Part shown: positions 1-8,324 of the stretch, piece by piece
Layout of the letters: every line of letters begins with the position of its first letter
Numbering within the stretch: the stretch's first letter is position 1
Source of the DNA: Roseomonas sp.
GTDB lineage: Bacteria; Pseudomonadota; Alphaproteobacteria; Acetobacterales; Acetobacteraceae
Assembly: GCA_020249775.1 (NCBI GenBank)
Contig: JADCFA010000008.1
Coordinates: 274,255-338,254, forward strand
Direction: 5' to 3'
Length of the DNA: 64,000 bases
Program-made: the position numbers and the translations under genes
Notes under the pieces: generated by a model
The model's input: only the letters and a program-made list of their open reading frames with translations
What the model was told of the DNA's origin: nothing
Database searches by the model: none

Positions 1-1184
1 CCATAACGTTCATAGAGGTGCTGGATCACCTCCTCCCGCCGGTCATGTTCGAAATCAATGTCTATATCTGGCGGCTCACCTCGGCTGGCCGAGACAAAAC
101 GTTCAAACAGCAAATCATGTTTTTCGGGATCAACGGCGGTGATGCCAAGCACATAGCAAACCGTGGAATTTGCCGCCGAACCGCGCCCCTGGCACAATAT
201 GCCGCGCGCGCGGGCAAAGCGAATAATCTCATGCACCGTCAGGAAATAGGGCGCATAGCCCAGATCATTGATCAGCTTCATTTCATGCGCGATGCGCGCC
301 GTAATCGCATCCGGCACCTGCACCGGCCAGCGCGCGGTCAACGCTGCCGCCACACGCGCTTCCAGGCTTTGCTGTGCGCTCAGGCCCGGGTCCAGCACCT
401 CATCTGGGTATTCATAGCGCAAATGATCCAGCGAAAAGCCGCGCGTTGTCGCCAGCACATCAAGGCTGGCCTGCAAGGCATCCGGGTAGCGCGCGAAAAG
501 CCGCGCCATTTCCGCCGGTGATTTCAAATGGCGTTCGGCATTGGGTTCCGCCGCCTGGCCCAAGGCTTCCACGGTGCAGCGCAGGCGAATGGCGCTCAGC
601 ACATCCGCCAAGCGCCGCCGCGATGGCACATGATAGCGCACATTATTGGTGGCAAGCAGACGCGCGCCACTTGCTTCCGCCAGCGCGGCATGGTGTGCAA
701 GCGCCGCCGCGTCATCACCCAATAAGGGGCAGGCGACCGCGATCAGCGGCGGCAGGGCAAGGCGCAGCCCGGCCACGCGGCGCAGCGCAGCAGGCGCAAC
801 AGGCGGGATGGCGGCCAGCGCCATGCCCTCGGCCGCGTCGCAGAGCATATCGAAATCCAGCCGGCATTCGCCCTTGGGCGCGGCCATGCGCCCGGCCGAA
901 AGCAGCGCCGTCAGCCTGCCATAGGCCGCGCGATCAGCGGGCCAGGCCAGCCATTCCGCGCCATCTTCCAGCCGCAGCCGGCAACCCGGCGCAAAGGCCA
1001 GCCCCGCCGCCTTGGCCGCGCCATGCGCGCGCACCACGCCAGCGAGCCCATTGGTATCGCAAAGCCCGAACCCCGCATGGCCCAGCGCGGCGGCTTGTTC
1101 CACCAATTCCTCGGGGTGCGAGGCGCCATCCAGAAAGGAAAAATTGGATCGCGCCGCCACTTCCGCATAGGCAGGCGCGGTCAT
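1..1184 (-). CDS. dnaE2: Error-prone DNA polymerase DnaE2, N-terminal part (3' end outside window)
   Basis: This is the alternative C-family polymerase used for SOS-induced, lesion-tolerant replication together with ImuA and ImuB. The first 394 residues are visible. They begin with the family-typical [15 protein letters not shown] stretch of the PHP domain, include GRGSAANS in the palm, and reach PPDIDIDF (aspartates near residues 373-377), which holds two of the polymerase catalytic acids. The ATG at 1184 overlaps the imuB stop (ATGA), so the two are translationally coupled. The gene reads off the left edge, so it cannot be told whether it is intact. The family assignment is firm. Confidence 0.95.
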   Translation of the reverse strand, partial: MTAPAYAEVAARSNFSFLDGASHPEELVEQAAALGHAGFGLCDTNGLAGVVRAHGAAKAAGLAFAPGCRLRLEDGAEWLAWPADRAAYGRLTALLSAGRMAAPKGECRLDFDMLCDAAEGMALAAIPPVAPAALRRVAGLRLALPPLIAVACPLLGDDAAALAHHAALAEASGARLLATNNVRYHVPSRRRLADVLSAIRLRCTVEALGQAAEPNAERHLKSPAEMARLFARYPDALQASLDVLATTRGFSLDHLRYEYPDEVLDPGLSAQQSLEARVAAALTARWPVQVPDAITARIAHEMKLINDLGYAPYFLTVHEIIRFARARGILCQGRGSAANSTVCYVLGITAVDPEKHDLLFERFVSASRGEPPDIDIDFEHDRREEVIQHLYERY

Positions 1185-2674
1185 GGCAAATCGCCCTGCA
1201 CCACCCAGCGCCCATCGGCATGGCAAAGCCAGAGCCTTTCGCCGGAAGCGAGCTGCACGCGGTGATAATCCCGCGCCGGCGGCAGCGCGCCGCCATGCCA
1301 CCATTCCGCTTCCAGCCGCAGCGGACCTTCGGCACGGGTCAGTGCATAATGCCGCCCGCGCCAGCGGAGCGCAGCGGGCGCGCCTTCGGCAAAGGCGGTG
1401 ACTTGAACCGTTTCCGGTCGGCGGCGCAGCAGCACCGGCGCGGCGCGCGCCCCCCAGCCGGGCGGGGTGGCGGGGGGTGCTTCGTGTGGGGCGGCAGCGC
1501 GCCATTGCCGCTCTGGCCAATGGCTCGGCAGTGGTGCGGGGCGGGCCAGGCGGAGCCTTTGGCCGAGCCGGTCCAGCAGCTGCGCCAAAACCCCATCCGG
1601 GCGCGACGCGGCGCCCATGGGCAGGGCGCCCTGCCCTTCCGCGCCCATGGGGTCGGTTGCCAGGGCTTGCAGGGTGAAACGCTCAAAACCGAGTTCCGGC
1701 GCCAGGCTGGCCAGGGGCTCGGCAAATAGCCGCGCCAGATGGGCAGGGTCACGGTTGGGCGCGCCGGTGCCAATCATCAGGCGCTGTTCCGTGCCATCCA
1801 CGCGCCAGGCCGCCAGATCAAGCCGCCTTGCGCCAAGCCCGGCGCGCCCCAGCCGCGCGCAAAGCGCCACCAGCAGCCGATCCAGCAAGGCGGCAATGGC
1901 CTCGGCGGTCAGGATCGGTTCCGGCAAGGCGCGAGTCACCGCCAGATCGGGCGGCGCGGCGATGGGGGTGATGGGTGGCGCGCGGCGGCCCGTGGCGGCA
2001 TCCAAAGCATCCAGCAAGGGCGCGCCAAAGCGCCGGGCAAGCGGCGCGCGGGGCTGGCGCAGCACATCGCCAATCAGGCGCAGGCCAAGCCGGGCGAGGT
2101 CTTCCACCATGCCCCCCGGCAGGCGCAACGCCGGGCCAAGCGGCAGGGGTGCCACGGCCTTTTCTTCCGATCCTGGCGCGATAATCGGCGCATCCCGCCG
2201 CACCCGCGCGAGCGCCATGGCAGAAGCCGCCGCGCTGGCAATGGCGCCCTGGGCCGAAAGCCCAGCCTCGGCCAGGCTGGCGGTAAGTTGCGTGAGCAAG
2301 GCGGCCTCACCGCCGAACAGATGATCGCAGCCGGTGATATCCAGCAGCAGGCCATCGGGCGGCAGGGCAGCGCTGATCGGGGTGAAGCGCTGCGACCAAA
2401 GCGCCAGATCGCGCAGCCCCGCCGCGCTGGCTTCCGGCTGGGCGGGCAAAACCAGCAAATCGGGCAGCAGGGCTTCGGCATCGGCGAGTGCCTGGCCTGG
2501 CTCCAGCCCCGCCGCCGCGGCGTGATGATCCAAAGCGACCAAAAGCCGCCGCGCGCCTTGCCGCGCCCAAAGTGCCAAGGGCTGATCCGCCGGCAGATTG
2601 GGGCGGGCCTGGCGCAAATGCTCTGCCGCCCAGAAAGGCAGATGCACAGCAAGGTAACGCCGCGCGGGCTTCAT
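1181..2674 (-). CDS. imuB: ImuB, inactive Y-family polymerase homologue
   Basis: A 497-residue DinB-like protein that in characterised cassettes bridges DnaE2 to the beta clamp. The N-terminus ([14 protein letters not shown]) aligns with the first Y-family motif but lacks the catalytic aspartate. The second acidic motif reads [15 protein letters not shown], without the usual Ser-Asp-Glu pair. This matches the non-catalytic state known for ImuB. It overlaps imuA by 4 bases upstream and dnaE2 by 4 bases downstream, so all three genes are probably one transcript under the LexA box at 3382-3396. Confidence 0.95.
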   Translation of the reverse strand: MKPARRYLAVHLPFWAAEHLRQARPNLPADQPLALWARQGARRLLVALDHHAAAAGLEPGQALADAEALLPDLLVLPAQPEASAAGLRDLALWSQRFTPISAALPPDGLLLDITGCDHLFGGEAALLTQLTASLAEAGLSAQGAIASAAASAMALARVRRDAPIIAPGSEEKAVAPLPLGPALRLPGGMVEDLARLGLRLIGDVLRQPRAPLARRFGAPLLDALDAATGRRAPPITPIAAPPDLAVTRALPEPILTAEAIAALLDRLLVALCARLGRAGLGARRLDLAAWRVDGTEQRLMIGTGAPNRDPAHLARLFAEPLASLAPELGFERFTLQALATDPMGAEGQGALPMGAASRPDGVLAQLLDRLGQRLRLARPAPLPSHWPERQWRAAAPHEAPPATPPGWGARAAPVLLRRRPETVQVTAFAEGAPAALRWRGRHYALTRAEGPLRLEAEWWHGGALPPARDYHRVQLASGERLWLCHADGRWVVQGDLP

Positions 2675-3360
2675 CCGCCGCCTGCTTCCAGATGCAGCGT
2701 ATTGGTCGCGGCGTTGAACGCCACATTCCAGGGCCCCGCCGGCGCGCCGCCGCGTTGGCGGAGCAGCGTCAGGCGCCAGCGCGGCGCGGCGTCACTTGCC
2801 AGTGGGGCAATATGCCAGCGGGTGCGCGCGGCGGAAGCACCCGCAGCGCCATCCGGGCGGAGCAGCAGGCCAAAAACACCGCCCGCCTCGGCGGCCAAAT
2901 GCAGGCGGCGGGTTGCAGTCAGATCCATCCCCTGGCCGCTGCCGGCCATCAGTACGGCGGCACCCAAGGCGGGGCAGCGCAGGGCTTCTTCCATGGCCCA
3001 GAGCGCTTCCGGCCAGCGCGCTGCCCGCGCCAGGATCAGCTTGTCCGGGGCGAGACCGAAAGGCACCAGCCCGGGCGGCCAGACAAGATTCGATTCCTGT
3101 TCGGTCGCGATCCACAGCACCTGCCCACCGCAGCGCGCCAGCAGAATGGCGGCAAAAGCCACGCCAGATCCGGGACTTGCAGCGCAAACTTCATGTAACG
3201 CACCACGTGCGAGGCCAGCCCCGATCAAGCTGGCATCAGCAAAAACCGGAATGGGCGCGCCAGCGCCACCCCCGGCAGCGCGGGTGGTTAACCCGGCCAG
3301 GGTATCGCGCAGCCGGGCCAGGGCAGCGCTGCGGGGGGAAAGGGGATTGGCGGCAGTCAT
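2671..3360 (-). CDS. imuA: ImuA, RecA/SulA-like SOS mutagenesis protein
   Basis: A 229-residue protein first in the imuA-imuB-dnaE2 cassette. It has the ImuA pattern: an ALHEVCA stretch, a region that in RecA would carry Walker A (here PGSGVAFAAILLA, degenerate), then QVLWIATEQE and the VLMAGSGQGMDLTATRR region. ImuA is thought to act as an accessory factor interacting with RecA and ImuB in translesion mutagenesis. The start at 3360 lies 21 bases from a GAAC-N7-GAAC operator, which fits direct LexA repression. The stop overlaps the imuB start by 4 bases. Confidence 0.9.
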   Translation of the reverse strand: MTAANPLSPRSAALARLRDTLAGLTTRAAGGGAGAPIPVFADASLIGAGLARGALHEVCAASPGSGVAFAAILLARCGGQVLWIATEQESNLVWPPGLVPFGLAPDKLILARAARWPEALWAMEEALRCPALGAAVLMAGSGQGMDLTATRRLHLAAEAGGVFGLLLRPDGAAGASAARTRWHIAPLASDAAPRWRLTLLRQRGGAPAGPWNVAFNAATNTLHLEAGGG

Positions 3361-3381
3361 GGGAAAGAAAGCTTATCAAAA

Positions 3382-3396
3382 GAACAAAATAAGAAC
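3382..3396 (-). promoter_or_regulatory. LexA (SOS) box of the imuA operon
   Basis: The plus strand reads GAACAAAATAAGAAC, that is GAAC-N7-GAAC, which is GTTC-N7-GTTC on the transcribed strand. This direct repeat is the established alphaproteobacterial LexA site. Its position just before imuA, in an AT-rich stretch within GC-rich sequence, makes a functional operator likely. Confidence 0.88.
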
Positions 3397-3476
3397 AAGT
3401 CCTATGTTGTGGCGCCCCCTGTTTCCTCCCGCGTCAGGATTTCCCATAGTGCCATCACAGCAGAAAGGAGGCCCCG

Positions 3477-3671
3477 ATGGCCCAACCCCTCGATAAGGCG
3501 CAATTCGATGCGCTGATGGCCCGCGCCGGGCTTGATCTGACGGAAGCCGAAAAGGAAGGCATCCGCGCCGCTTCCATCCACACCCAGGCCGCCGCCGCGC
3601 GCGTGCGCACCCCGCGTGAGGTCTCAGTGGAATCCGCCACCATCTTCACCCTGAAGGGGGCAGGCGCATGA
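3477..3671 (+). CDS. Small GatC/AtzG-like protein paired with an amidase
   Basis: A 64-residue protein with a strong ribosome site (GAAAGGAGG, five bases before the ATG). Its stop overlaps the amidase start (ATGA), so the two are translationally coupled. The sequence is helical and charged (TEAEKEGIRAASIHTQAA), resembling the small partner proteins (GatC, AtzG) that stabilise amidase-signature enzymes. The partner role is inferred from size and coupling, and the similarity is weak. The imuA operator lies back to back upstream, so this gene probably has its own promoter in 3397-3460. Confidence 0.6.
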   Translation: MAQPLDKAQFDALMARAGLDLTEAEKEGIRAASIHTQAAAARVRTPREVSVESATIFTLKGAGA

Positions 3672-5059
3672 CCAGCTTCCCGACCATTGCGAGTGCGGCG
3701 CGCGATATCGCCGCGAAGCGAATTTCCCCGGTTGAGTTGATGAAGGATCATCTGGCGCGTTCAGAAAAGCTGAACCCGGCGCTGCACGCCTTCATCCGCT
3801 TCACGCCAGAGGTCGCACTGGAACAGGCACAAGCAGCAGAAGCGCGGCAAGTCTCCGGCGCGCTGCGCGGGCCGCTGGATGGAATCCCCGTGGCACACAA
3901 GGATATTTATGAAACGGCGGGCGTCACCACCACGGGCCATTCGCGCGTGCTGGAACACCATGTGCCGAAGGCGGATTCGGCGGTGGTGCGGCGCTGGCGC
4001 GAAGCGGGTGCGGTGATGCTCGGCAAGCTCGCCACGCATGAATTCGCCTGGGGCGGGCCTTCCTTTGATCTGCCCTGGCCGCCCGCGCGCAATCCCTGGA
4101 ATACGGAATGCTTCACCGGCGGGTCTTCTTCCGGCACCGGTGCGGCGGTCGCTGCCGGGATGATCCTGGGCGGCACCGGGTCTGATACGGGCGGTTCCAT
4201 TCGCGCCCCGGCATCGCTTTGCGGCATTGCCGGCATCAAGCCGAGCTACGGCTTGTGTTCGCGTACCGGAGTGCTGCCCCTCTCCCAAAGCCTGGACACG
4301 ACAGGGCCAATGGCCTGGACGGTGGAAGATTGCGCGCTGCTATTGGATGCCATGACCGGGCATGATCCGGCCGATCCATCATCGGCCAATCGCCCGCGGC
4401 CTGATCTGCTTTCCGGCCTCAATGGTGGCGTGAAGGGTCTGCGCATTGGCGTGATCCGCCATTTCCATGAGGATGACTGCAAAGTGAGCCCCGGCATGGC
4501 GGCAGGCATTGCGCATCTGACCAGCACGCTCGCCGCACAAGGGGCGGAAATCCGCGAAGTGAAGCTGCCGCCGCTCGCTGATTTCAACGCGGCGGGTTGG
4601 CTGATCCTGGCCGCTGATGCCTATGCCGTGCATGAGACATGGATGCGCGAAAAATACCGCGCCTATGGCGAGTTTTTGCACGAAAGGCTGGCGCTGGCTT
4701 CCACGATTACAGCCGCCGATTACATCCAGGCGCAGCGCCGCCGGCGAGAGCTTTGCAATGCTGTTGATGCGGCGATGCGCGATTGCGATCTGCTGGTGAC
4801 GGCAGCGCAACCGGGCGAAGCGCGGCCCATTCACCAGATGACCAAATGGGCGTCTTTTGAGGTGCCCAATTTCACCATACCCTTCAACCTGACCGGCCAA
4901 CCGGCGCTGACGGTTTGTACTGGCTTTGGTGCGGGCGGCATGCCGGTGGGCGCGCAGATCGTGGGCAGGCCGTTTGAGGATGCAACGGTGCTCCGCGCCG
5001 GCCAGGCTTATGAATTGGCCGCAGGGTGGCGCGCCAAGCGGCCTGCGATGGTGGCCTGA
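3668..5059 (+). CDS. Amidase-signature family hydrolase
   Basis: A 463-residue amide hydrolase. The Ser-cisSer-Lys triad is visible: Lys78 in AHKD, Ser153 at the start of the GGSSSG motif, and Ser177 in DTGGSIRAPAS, with the 24-residue Ser-Ser spacing seen in GatA. It is not GatA itself, because gatB is absent and the length and context fit the amidase/allophanate-hydrolase-like branch found with AtzG-like partners. The substrate cannot be read from sequence. A GC hairpin terminator follows at 5067. Confidence 0.88.
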   Translation: MTSFPTIASAARDIAAKRISPVELMKDHLARSEKLNPALHAFIRFTPEVALEQAQAAEARQVSGALRGPLDGIPVAHKDIYETAGVTTTGHSRVLEHHVPKADSAVVRRWREAGAVMLGKLATHEFAWGGPSFDLPWPPARNPWNTECFTGGSSSGTGAAVAAGMILGGTGSDTGGSIRAPASLCGIAGIKPSYGLCSRTGVLPLSQSLDTTGPMAWTVEDCALLLDAMTGHDPADPSSANRPRPDLLSGLNGGVKGLRIGVIRHFHEDDCKVSPGMAAGIAHLTSTLAAQGAEIREVKLPPLADFNAAGWLILAADAYAVHETWMREKYRAYGEFLHERLALASTITAADYIQAQRRRRELCNAVDAAMRDCDLLVTAAQPGEARPIHQMTKWASFEVPNFTIPFNLTGQPALTVCTGFGAGGMPVGAQIVGRPFEDATVLRAGQAYELAAGWRAKRPAMVA

Positions 5060-5066
5060 AACAGAA

Positions 5067-5097
5067 ACGGCGCAGCCGCGCGGGCTGCGCCGTCTTT
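5067..5097. terminator. Hairpin between convergent amidase and hydroxy-acid dehydrogenase genes
   Basis: ACGGCGCAGCC and GGCTGCGCCGT form a perfect 11-bp stem around a 5-base loop, followed on the plus strand by CTTTACTT. It lies between the two converging stop codons, so it probably ends transcription from the left and may serve both directions. The U tract is short. Confidence 0.7.
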
Positions 5098-5113
5098 ACT
5101 TACCGCCTGCTGC

Positions 5114-6346
5114 TCAGCGCATCGGGCGCATATATTCCATGGACATTTGCGATGGGTTTTGAATGCCCATCATTGCCATGTTGCGATCAATTTCCTCAGA
5201 CAGCAGGCCGATCGCGTGTTTCACGCCTTCCTCACCCGCCACCGCCGCTGCGCAAAGCATTGGCCGGCCCACAAATACAAAGGAAGCCCCAAGTGCCAGT
5301 GCCTTCAGCACATCACTGCCGCGACGCACCCCACCATCATACATCACTGTCATGCCGCCGGCATCGCGCGCGACTTCAGCAAGGCTCCGCAGGCCAGAAA
5401 TCGTGCCATCCAATTGCCGCCCGCCATGGTTGGAGACCATGATGCCATCCGCCCCTGCATCCCGGCACATGCGCGCATCTTCGGGGGAGATAATGCCCTT
5501 CACCACGAGCTTGCCTTTCCAGCGCTTGCGGATCAGTTCCAAATGCTCCCACGCCAAACCATCACGCGCACCAAAGGCGCGCATAAGCGTGCGAGAGACG
5601 ATGGGCGGCCCACGGCCCGCATCCATATTCTCAAAATGCGGCATGCCGTGATTGAGCATGGTCTTGAAGAAGGTATTCAGCACCCAGCGCGGATGCGTCA
5701 TGCCATCCCAGAGCAATTGCGGCGTGGGCTTAAGCGGAATGGAATAGCCATTGCGCACATTATTTTCACGGTTGGATGAAACCTGCACATCCACCGTCAA
5801 CACAAAGGTCTTGAAGCCGGCAGCCGCCACGCGATCCACCAGCGGTTCAATGCGCTCAGCTTCACCCGGCAGATAGGCCTGATACCAGGCATCCGGATTG
5901 GCCTTGGCCACATCTTCCAGCGGGATCAGCGAAGATGCGCTCATGATCATCGGCACATTGCGCGCGCGCGCCGCTTGCGTCAGCACCAGATCACCACGAT
6001 AGGCGACCAGCGCGGAAGCCCCCATTGGCGGCAGGCCGAAGGGAGCGTCATATTCGCGGCCAAACAGCGTGGTCTTCAGATTGCGCCCGCGTGTGTCGCG
6101 CAGCACGCGCGGCACGAAGCCCCATTCCTGGAAGGCCTCGCGATTGTCGCGCAGTGATGCATCAGTCTCAACCGCGCCCGAGACAAAACCGCCAATGCTG
6201 CGCGGCAGATAGCGCGCCGCAGCCGCCTCAAAATCCGGCAGGCTGAGGTAGCGGCGCACGGAAGCGGGTGGCGGCGGCGGGCGCGTCTGGCTGAGGTTGA
6301 GCGGGGCGGTGGGCGCCTGGGCCCATTCGGGCGAATTCGCCGTCAT
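5114..6346 (-). CDS. FMN-dependent alpha-hydroxy-acid dehydrogenase (lactate dehydrogenase/glycolate oxidase family)
   Basis: A 410-residue TIM-barrel flavoenzyme that oxidises L-2-hydroxy acids to 2-oxo acids. The family signature SNHGGRQLDG is present with the proton-abstracting His307 and substrate-binding Arg310. VVKGI holds the FMN-contacting lysine (near 283), and YDGGVRRGSDVLKALALGA forms the phosphate-binding end of the barrel. The N-terminal SLPDFEAAAARYLPRS is typical. The proline-rich first 30 residues are not conserved. The start is supported by AAGGAA six bases upstream. Lactate, mandelate or glycolate cannot be told apart here. Confidence 0.9.
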   Translation of the reverse strand: MTANSPEWAQAPTAPLNLSQTRPPPPPASVRRYLSLPDFEAAAARYLPRSIGGFVSGAVETDASLRDNREAFQEWGFVPRVLRDTRGRNLKTTLFGREYDAPFGLPPMGASALVAYRGDLVLTQAARARNVPMIMSASSLIPLEDVAKANPDAWYQAYLPGEAERIEPLVDRVAAAGFKTFVLTVDVQVSSNRENNVRNGYSIPLKPTPQLLWDGMTHPRWVLNTFFKTMLNHGMPHFENMDAGRGPPIVSRTLMRAFGARDGLAWEHLELIRKRWKGKLVVKGIISPEDARMCRDAGADGIMVSNHGGRQLDGTISGLRSLAEVARDAGGMTVMYDGGVRRGSDVLKALALGASFVFVGRPMLCAAAVAGEEGVKHAIGLLSEEIDRNMAMMGIQNPSQMSMEYMRPMR

Positions 6347-6425
6347 TGAAGATTCCTTGGACTGACCTGTCTCAGCGCTTTTATTGCCCGGAATTGCGCG
6401 GCAGACCAGCCCAAGAGGAGGGATT

Positions 6426-7271
6426 TCAGCGCCAAAGCGGGCGGATCACATGCTCATAGAGCGTGAAGGCCACCTCAATCCCAACCAGCGCCACCACGGC
6501 GGCTTCCAACCCCAGCGCGCGCCGCGCCTGAATCAGGGAAAGCAGCGTCTGGATCGTATTGCCGATCCAGCCGAGCTTGCGTTCCAAAGCCGCGCCCCTT
6601 TCGCGGAGCTCATATTCATCCGAAAGCCGGGCATGGAGGCGTTCCAACTCGGGATGATCCCAAAGCACTTCGGGCTTATCCGCGGCCTCTACCCGCGCCA
6701 GGTTGCGGCTATGGGCGGAAAGCGCATGGCCGATCTGCCGATGCAAAGCGCGGGAGGAAAAGCGCAGCCTGCCTGCCGCGCGTAGGCCGGCCACGGCGGG
6801 TTCCAGCCGGTCCAGGGCCTCGGCAATGCGGGCCTCCTGCTGGGCGAGGGCCGCGCTTTTCGCGAGCGCATCCGCCACCACGGCCAGCCTTTCCGGGGCC
6901 GCATCGCAAAGCTGGATCACGCCTTCGGCATCAACGCCGTCGCGTTCGGCGCCAAGCGCGATTAGCGCGGTTTCCTCTGCGGGGCTATCGGCGGGGTTGG
7001 TGATGCGCGGGGCGAGTGCCGCCAGCAAAGCGGCTTCCTCGCCAGGATTGGCGCCGAAGACCACCACCGCGCCCCAGCGGAAGGCAAAGGCGCTGATGGG
7101 GGCGGGGGCGGCGATGGGTACGGGGTCCGCCATGGCGGTGCCGCCTGGGCCAAGGCCGCGGTGATCAAGCCTTTCGCCAAGGATGACGGCACGGGCGCGC
7201 AGCAGGGGGCGCGGGACCGCATTGGTCTGGCCCAAGCCGGGGTCTTCGTTGGCGCGCGGCGTTTCTTGCAT
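6426..7271 (-). CDS. RMD1/DUF155-family membrane protein
   Basis: A 281-residue protein. The beta-rich N-terminal part contains RWGAVVVFG. The centre (about residues 150-240) is helical with LSDEYELRERGAALERKLG, and one hydrophobic segment near the C-terminus (LEAAVVALVGIEVAFTLY) should anchor it in the membrane. This layout matches RMND1/RMD1 (DUF155), known in mitochondria as inner-membrane factors supporting translation; the bacterial role is unknown. The start at 7271 has no clear ribosome site, and Met47 (AMADPVPI) is a possible alternative. It reads in the same direction as the DUF533 gene upstream. Confidence 0.75.
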   Translation of the reverse strand: MQETPRANEDPGLGQTNAVPRPLLRARAVILGERLDHRGLGPGGTAMADPVPIAAPAPISAFAFRWGAVVVFGANPGEEAALLAALAPRITNPADSPAEETALIALGAERDGVDAEGVIQLCDAAPERLAVVADALAKSAALAQQEARIAEALDRLEPAVAGLRAAGRLRFSSRALHRQIGHALSAHSRNLARVEAADKPEVLWDHPELERLHARLSDEYELRERGAALERKLGWIGNTIQTLLSLIQARRALGLEAAVVALVGIEVAFTLYEHVIRPLWR

Positions 7272-7348
7272 ACGATGGTTTTAGCGCAGATCGCCGCACG
7301 ATGGTATGAAAGCGCCTTGCTGTGCGCTGCCCATCACATCCTCGGCGC

Positions 7349-7384
7349 ATTTTCAAGCCAAGTGATTCCACTTGGCCTGAAAAT
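7349..7384. repeat. Palindromic REP-like element 1
   Basis: Arms of 16 bases (ATTTTCAAGCCAAGTG and CACTTGGCCTGAAAAT) pair with one mismatch around a 4-base loop. It lies in the 154-base gap between two minus-strand genes and could end transcription of the DUF533 gene. The core GCCAAGTG-N4-CACTTGGC recurs at 42755 and 62760, so it is more than a local terminator. Confidence 0.6.
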
Positions 7385-7425
7385 ACCCTGCACCACCGGC
7401 CCGGAAGCCATCGGCAGATTAAGAA

Positions 7426-8190
7426 TCAGCTTGTCTCAATTTGCCTGTTCAGATGGGCCACCAAATCATCCGCCAGCTTCAGGCGATGGGCCAATGCTTG
7501 AAGGTAAGCGAGTTCGGCCGGGCGATCAGGGTCAATTGCGATCCGCGAAACTAAATAAAGCTCAGCCGCTTGCTCAGGCGTGGTTGCGAGCGCAGCGATT
7601 TCCGAAACACTCGTCGGCGCGGCCAGCGCGTCAAACACAAAGGCCTTGCTTTCCGGATCAAGCCCAGCCTCCCCGACGCGGGCAAAGATGCGGTCCTGCT
7701 CCTCGGCATCAATATGCCCATCCGACTTGGCAGCACCGATCATGGCACGCACTAAAGCGAGTTCAAAGGGGCGGCCATCAGATGCGGGCGCGGCTGCAGG
7801 CAGGAATCGCGGCTCCACCCGCGCGACTTGCTGCAGTTGCGCGACAGGGGTCTGCGCCGGCGCCTGACCCTTCTGCCAACCTTGAAAAGCCTGGCTAGCC
7901 AGAGCGCCAATCATGGCCGCGCCGCCATGGCTCAGTACGCCGCCTAGCCCGCCCATGCTTTTCTTCTTGCCCCCAACAAGCAACCCAAGCAGGCCGCCGG
8001 CAACGCCGGACGCGGCAAGCCCGCCCAGGCCCCCAGCGCCGCCGATTGCCTGGCGCGCTGCACCTGCAAGGTCCATCTGGCCAAGAGGCAGGCCCCCCGC
8101 CGGTGCGCTTGGTTGACCATGGCCTGGGGGTGACTGGGCATTCATGCCCTGGCCAAGAAAACGGTTGAGAAGGGATTGAGCGTTCATCAT
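7426..8190 (-). CDS. DUF533/TerB-like (YebE family) inner-membrane-associated protein
   Basis: A 254-residue protein. The N-terminal 110 residues are glycine-rich with a hydrophobic glycine stretch (GGLAASGVAGGLLGLLVG) followed by GGKKKSMGGLGG, typical of DUF533/YebE proteins. The C-terminal half (about 130-250) is a helical TerB-like fold containing RAMIGAAKSDGHIDAEEQ, the acidic residues that TerB uses to bind metal. No tellurite resistance genes are nearby, so that role should not be assumed. Two in-frame ATGs (8190 and 8187) are possible starts. Confidence 0.8.
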   Translation of the reverse strand: MMNAQSLLNRFLGQGMNAQSPPGHGQPSAPAGGLPLGQMDLAGAARQAIGGAGGLGGLAASGVAGGLLGLLVGGKKKSMGGLGGVLSHGGAAMIGALASQAFQGWQKGQAPAQTPVAQLQQVARVEPRFLPAAAPASDGRPFELALVRAMIGAAKSDGHIDAEEQDRIFARVGEAGLDPESKAFVFDALAAPTSVSEIAALATTPEQAAELYLVSRIAIDPDRPAELAYLQALAHRLKLADDLVAHLNRQIETS

Positions 8191-8324
8191 GCCAATTCAG
8201 GTCGTCTCCGGTCATGCAGAGTGCAAGGCCGAAGATGAAAAAAAAGTCATGCAATCAACCACGGGGCGGTTGGGCTGTAAGGTCGCAATGGCGCCCTCAC
8301 CTTTCTGCCCCAGGGCAATCCTGC

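Noticed and set aside
374..1729. Long plus-strand open frames opposite dnaE2 and imuB
   Set aside because: They are Arg/Pro/Ala-rich mirror frames of high-GC genes and show no family motifs, while the minus strand reads clear DnaE2 and ImuB.
7426..8190. Tellurite resistance operon
   Set aside because: Only the TerB-like fold is present in a DUF533 protein; no other ter genes lie nearby.
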